From Strix aluco (taxonomy: Eukaryota > Chordata > Aves > Strigiformes > Strigidae): a stretch of DNA of 64,000 nucleotides. This document shows, piece after piece, positions 60,601-64,000 of the stretch. The first letter of the stretch is position 1. The number at the start of each line of letters is the position of its first letter. The notes under the pieces are model-generated. The model made no database searches and had not been told where the DNA came from. It saw only the letters and a program-made list of their open reading frames with translations. The position numbers and the translations under genes were made by a program. The DNA lies in contig NC_133934.1 of assembly GCF_031877795.1 (NCBI RefSeq), positions 26,167,716 to 26,231,715 on the forward strand. Reading direction: 5' to 3'.

Positions 60601-63600
60601 CTCCCTAAAAATTTTCTTCATGGACACACCTTCATATCACATGCTGGGAAAAGGCAATAAATTCCCTTTCAAACACAGCGTCTCCATATAGATCCATCAC
60701 AGATCAGGTTCATCTCTGTGCCTGGCTGCGCTACTCCCAGCTCTTTTGTAGCTCTCGCTATGCCAGGACCTCTCTTTGAGGACACTGCTGCCTGTGGGAT
60801 CTTTGGATGAGCATGTCGCACAGAAGTCCCATAATTCATTCTCCTGAAAAACAAATTTCTACTGGATGAATGGGGAATAATTCGTGTCTCTACATGCAAC
60901 CAGACATTTTCTTCCCTTCCTCCGAAGGGGCCTCCTTTCCTCAGGGTCTAGAAAGATGAAGCTACACCAGTGCCCATATTTCTTACAGGAGGAGGTAAAT
61001 CTGTCTCCATCAAGCACAGCTCTGGAGTGTACAGAAATGTCTATGCTTGTTAATGTCTTTGCTGGAAGATTTTTCAAACAATAGTAGCCATCAATGATGA
61101 TGTAAAATTCAGCACAGGTTCACACTTTTTTGGGTGATTTTTTGTTTTCAGGTTAGCTTTCTTTCACTTTCTGGAAATCATCAGGAAAAACACAATCCAA
61201 ATACAAGATGCTTAGCACACAACAAATTTGATAGTAAAACCTCAGTCCTTCAAACCACCCTCTTAGAAATTTAGTTGCCTACATCTCAAGAGCCCTTTGT
61301 TCCTTCACAAAGGATTGAGCTTCAGAGTCAGTTTGAAAATAAGGGCTTTAGCTCTACTGACTATGTGGGGTCTTTACCACAGACCAAAAGATCCTTGAAC
61401 TGAAATATACTCTCCAAATAAGCCACACACACCTGCCCTTCTTCCAAAGTGATGTTTAACACCATCATCATCAGACTCTGTATTCTAGCTCTTCATGGTT
61501 TAAAAAATGAACAATTAAACACAAAGCCAGAATAGTTTTATTAGCATTTTTTAAATTGGTTGACTTTAACATATCTTAAGAATTTGAAAGTATTGGTCTT
61601 TCAGTAGTAGACTCTTTGCATACATACATGCTAAATTACAGGATCAGAGTTTGAAGGAATATGAGAATATTTCAGGAAGAAAGGAGAACAATACTGTTGC
61701 CTTGAATTTATTAAATTGACTTGTCTAGCCTTTTTACAGGGTTAATACTAACTGACTTAGCACTCTCTGTGACTTTCAAGTCTATGGAATAATTTCTATA
61801 TTAATACCAGGAAAATATGCTGAAATTAATGCGTCATATGTATCTAGAATAAATACACAATATTGATCCTGTTTTCACTGTGTACTTAGCCTTGACATTT
61901 GTCCTTGATTTAACAAGGAAAGTGAAAGATTAGGGATTAAACTCTAACTGAAAAAAAGATTAGTCAAGATTTACTTAAAATAGCCAAATTGATGTATGAT
62001 ACAGCTTTCAAATTGATGTTTGTTTCATATGTGGTCTTACAAACCAAATTATATTAATCAGTTTGTTCCATCAACAATAGTTTGCACTTAGCAAACACCT
62101 TCCATCTGAGAATGTTAAGCTGCTTTACAAATAATTAACAACTCAAAACAGAATTATAGGCAATCAAATGCTGTTGTCTCTACTACATCTGTAAAAACCC
62201 TCACTATAGACAAGTGACATTTTGTTTTTCAATAGAGTTAACCCAGAGTGAGACATCAGTGACACATATGAATTTGTGTATGGGGATCCTATCTTGACTC
62301 ATATTAAATGTACCTATTTGTATTTGAGGTCTACTCCTGTACAATATAAATGTGGCTGTATACTGTAGACAATGTTTTTAATAGTCATCTTCTAATCAAC
62401 CTCTTGAAGGTGTGTATGAATACAATGAGCTGTCCCTGATTGTCTTTAACCTGTCAATATTGCATTCTGTTTAGTTGTTTTTTGGCAAAGTCATCTTTCT
62501 CCACTTCACCTAGAAATGTGTGATTGCTGAGATTTACCTGGTGCTGTTGTCATGCTACCTGGCACTGTGTATAATACAGCTGTCTTCAGCAGAGTTTTTC
62601 TTGTTGAGCCGACACAACCATATACCTTTCATTAAACAGCAGTGTTAGTAGCCTGTGTCTGGGGAAAAAAAAATCCTAACCAGGTGAGAAATCACTAGAA
62701 GCAGAGAACAAAGGAAGCCTAGCCCCAGCACCCACCCTGGGCTAGACCTGTGGGAGAGGACAGTGAAGGTAAGCGAGGGGACGGCACTGGCCGCTTACAT
62801 TTTCTTATGATGAGACTGTTAAGAAATCCATTTTATAATATTTTAACTGTATCTTGCAGTTTGTCTCACGAGTACAATTTTGCTGACTTCCCTTTTCAGC
62901 TACCAAACCTGCATTTCAAAGGTTAATGTTACTTTATCAGTATTTTCAAAGACAGACCTTGAACAAATGTTACAAGCATGACCTTAGAAACCATAAACAA
63001 CTGATACACAAAATTTCACAAACTGTAATTCTTTGGTACTCCCTAGTTTAACCACATATCTACCTGACATCAGGTCTTTTGTTTTTTTAAACTGTCAAGG
63101 CTGTGTGTTTCTAGATAAATTAACTGAAATTATTGTCAAAGGTAAGCAATGCTGTTTGGCTTGGTAATGATGTCAGTCTAACTTGGCACTCTAAGTATTT
63201 CACAATGCTTCTCCATGGTTTTTTCTGGGTGCAAACAGTTATTTTCTTTCCAGCTTAAGAGTATAGAGCCACATGTCAGGAATAATGTAAACTCTGAGTT
63301 ACTTGACAACTCCTCAGCTGGTGGAGGTCAACTCCCCTCCCCTGTGTCAGATCCTCTGGCGTGATTCACGCTGCGATCCAGGGTCACCCTTCTCTGACAC
63401 CCTAGCTCTCTCCTTTTCCTATGGGACTCTGACAATGCTAGTGGTTCCTCAGTCTCACATATATTCCCTTTTTTTGGTGTAAATTTTGATTGCTGCATTC
63501 TCTTATTTAAGTAATTAACATGACATTTGAAAGTAATTCTGGTGTGTGACAATGTTAAGCTTTCTAAAACATTATTATATTCAGAAAAATGGAATTAAGA

Positions 63601-64000
63601 TGTGATACAAGGTATGCTTTCATTGTCACTAACACGAGTAGCAAAACTTCTGTCTGTTCTTGGGCAGTGAATATTTGGCCGATTATGAGGACTGAAACAT
63701 GCCATACCCAATAGATCTTAAGAGATACTGCGGCCAAATTTCCTTTTAAAACCAAAGTGTTGTTGCTGTCTACTTAAAATGAATAAGCTCCATTCTATGC
63801 TGCTGCATGTACTGCCAGAAAAATTATTATTACAGCAGCTTCAAAGAAGAAATTATCTAAAATCTTGGATCAAAATGCTCATGCAGAAGTGTGAAACTTG
63901 TCATTTGGGTTCAAAGTTTGCACCTGGGTCCTTTCTCCAAGTTTTTACATTTAGGGACTGTGCAAATATCAAAAGTTGAACACTTATATGATTAGACTAA
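57667..64000 (+). other. KLB: KLB intron 1 (5' part)
   Basis: 6.3 kb of AT-rich sequence after the exon 1 donor. I looked for the next KLB block (human AHSKVWHNYN.. onward) in all open frames and did not find it, so exon 2 lies past the end. No repeat family was recognised; short T-runs only. Confidence 0.75.

Noticed and set aside
57667-64000. Second KLB exon inside the window
   Set aside because: No frame matches the expected next block; exon 2 must lie downstream.

Overview
This is vertebrate nuclear DNA, almost certainly from a bird. Long AT-rich introns surround short, strongly conserved exons. The interspersed repeats are CR1 LINE 3' ends with the typical terminal octamer, plus one long terminal repeat of a kind I recognise from bird genomes. 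The gene order WDR19 > < RFC1 / KLB > is the conserved order of human 4p14. I cannot name the species. Exons were assigned by translating between GT..AG borders, checking codon phase at each junction, and comparing with human proteins from memory; no search was run.

Layout. 1-7790: 3' end of WDR19 (IFT144) on the + strand, six coding exons giving the last ~212 residues with the cysteine-rich C-terminus; a probable non-coding last exon follows at 8563-8745. 9109-50784 and upstream: all of RFC1 on the - strand. Twenty-five coding exons sum to 3462 nt, an unbroken 1153-residue frame, close to the human length. Exon 1 holds only the start codon and lies in a CpG island (about 50240-51175). The RFC1 introns hold two CR1 copies (about 17943-18223 and 39896-40300), a ~1.1 kb LTR (44999-46102), a 25-base G run and other simple sequence. 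51176-56928: intergenic, no gene recognised. 56929-57666: first coding exon of KLB (beta-klotho) on the + strand. The rest of the window is KLB intron 1; the later KLB exons lie beyond it.

Function. The three genes are neighbours but not one pathway. WDR19 is an intraflagellar transport-A subunit, RFC1 the large subunit of the PCNA clamp loader, KLB the membrane co-receptor for endocrine FGFs. WDR19 and RFC1 converge tail to tail with about 0.36 kb between their likely poly(A) sites.

I found no novel multi-gene system. The most useful second looks are an apparent N-terminal frameshift in KLB relative to the mammalian protein, a possible in-frame alternative first exon of RFC1, a short upstream ORF and an E2F/MYB-like palindromic promoter for RFC1, and a CpG-dense antisense ORF inside a WDR19 intron.
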